The position numbers and the translations under genes are program-made. Below the pieces are notes generated by a model, which ran no database searches, was not told where the DNA came from, and saw only the letters and a program-made list of their open reading frames with translations. A stretch of DNA of 7,310 nucleotides from Verrucomicrobia bacterium 12-59-8 (GTDB taxonomy: Bacteria > Verrucomicrobiota > Verrucomicrobiae > Verrucomicrobiales > Verrucomicrobiaceae). The stretch is from assembly GCA_002279765.1 (NCBI GenBank), contig NCCR01000368.1:1-7310 (forward strand). The letters are read 5' to 3'. Shown piece by piece: positions 6,951 to 7,310 of this stretch. Within the stretch, counting starts at the first letter, position 1. Every line of letters starts with the position of its first letter.

Positions 6951-7310
6951 TACGGCCGGCATCGTCACACTGCAAAGTGCCACACCGGACACCACCATCC
7001 TCTACACACTCGATGGCGCGGATCCCATCTCGAAATCAAATCCCTACCTCGCCCCCATTGACCTCGCATCCGGCGGGACATTGAAGGCACGGACGTTTTC
7101 CCAAGATCGCAAGACAATCAGTGAGGCCGGACAGGCCACGTTTGAACCGCTGACTGGCCATCCACCGCTTCCCAGCACCGTCGTCTCCGTCACTCAAGAC
7201 CGGAGCTGGCCAAGCTACGACTGGGCCAAACGTCACGCCCTCACCAGCGCCGCCGTGAAGAAAGCGAAGCCGCAGATTCTCTTCATTGGCGACTCCATCA
7301 CGCACTTCTT
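6886..7310 (+). CDS. SGNH/GDSL hydrolase with N-terminal chitobiase-C-like domain, partial at both ends
   Basis: An open frame running off the right edge (141 codons visible), in the same phase as the LamG gene and shifted from the membrane gene. It begins AFSTQLCGQTAPQLAPPTIK, which looks like the end of a signal peptide and mature N-terminus. A small beta-sandwich module similar to the chitobiase/hexosaminidase C-terminal domain follows (TTILYTLDGADPISKSNPY, then GGTLKARTFSQDRKTISEAG). After a linker, DWAKRHALTSAAVKKAKP leads into ILFIGDSITHFF, with GDSIT at 7288-7302. This is block I of SGNH hydrolases, and its serine is the expected nucleophile. The family contains secreted esterases and acetyl-hydrolases acting on carbohydrates or lipids; the substrate cannot be named. 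No credible start exists: the only upstream in-frame ATG, near 6706, lies inside the membrane gene and gives no signal peptide. The 5' end therefore appears missing. Confidence 0.8.

Noticed and set aside
1..7310. CRISPR arrays, tRNA or rRNA genes, insertion sequences, toxin or defence genes
   Set aside because: No repeated spacers, RNA gene signatures, transposase motifs or terminal inverted repeats were seen; the window is accounted for by the genes listed.

Overview
The window looks like a chromosomal segment from a member of the Planctomycetes–Verrucomicrobia group, most likely a verrucomicrobium. This is inferred from a paired gene set characteristic of that group: a secreted PSCyt1–DUF1549–DUF1553 protein followed by a DUF1501 protein, next to a LamG-domain protein and an SGNH hydrolase. 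GC content is high, and several genes lack a clear Shine-Dalgarno sequence. The genus cannot be settled from the sequence alone.

The left part (1-5439) is transcribed leftward. Read in the direction of transcription, it holds (i) a secreted cytochrome-like PSCyt1/DUF1549/DUF1553 protein (5439 to 2947) and (ii) a DUF1501 protein (2950 to 1637), whose start overlaps the previous stop as ATGA. Then come (iii) a broken L-threonine 3-dehydrogenase gene, tdh (1573 to 625), and (iv) the N-terminal two thirds of a LysR-family regulator (581 to the left edge). Genes (i) and (ii) form an obvious translationally coupled pair. A 63-base gap with a perfect 6-2-6 palindrome and promoter-like hexamers separates them from tdh, so tdh may have its own regulated promoter.

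The right part (5545-7310) is transcribed rightward from a roughly 105-base divergent promoter region. It holds a secreted LamG (concanavalin A-like) protein, a small multi-pass membrane protein, and the beginning of an SGNH/GDSL hydrolase with an N-terminal chitobiase-C-like domain that runs off the right edge. The secreted proteins suggest an envelope or extracellular function, perhaps handling of polysaccharides or other biopolymers, but the molecular role of the PSCyt1/DUF1553–DUF1501 pair is not established.

The most striking observations are two apparent internal losses. In tdh about 80 bases are missing, removing three of the four structural-zinc cysteines and shifting the frame. At about 6890 the membrane-protein frame appears to run straight into the middle of the SGNH hydrolase's signal peptide in another frame, with no start codon for the hydrolase. 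Both could be genuine gene decay, or both could be assembly or consensus errors in hard-to-read GC-rich DNA. I found no CRISPR array, tRNA, rRNA, transposase or convincing intrinsic terminator, and no clear new defence or mobile system.
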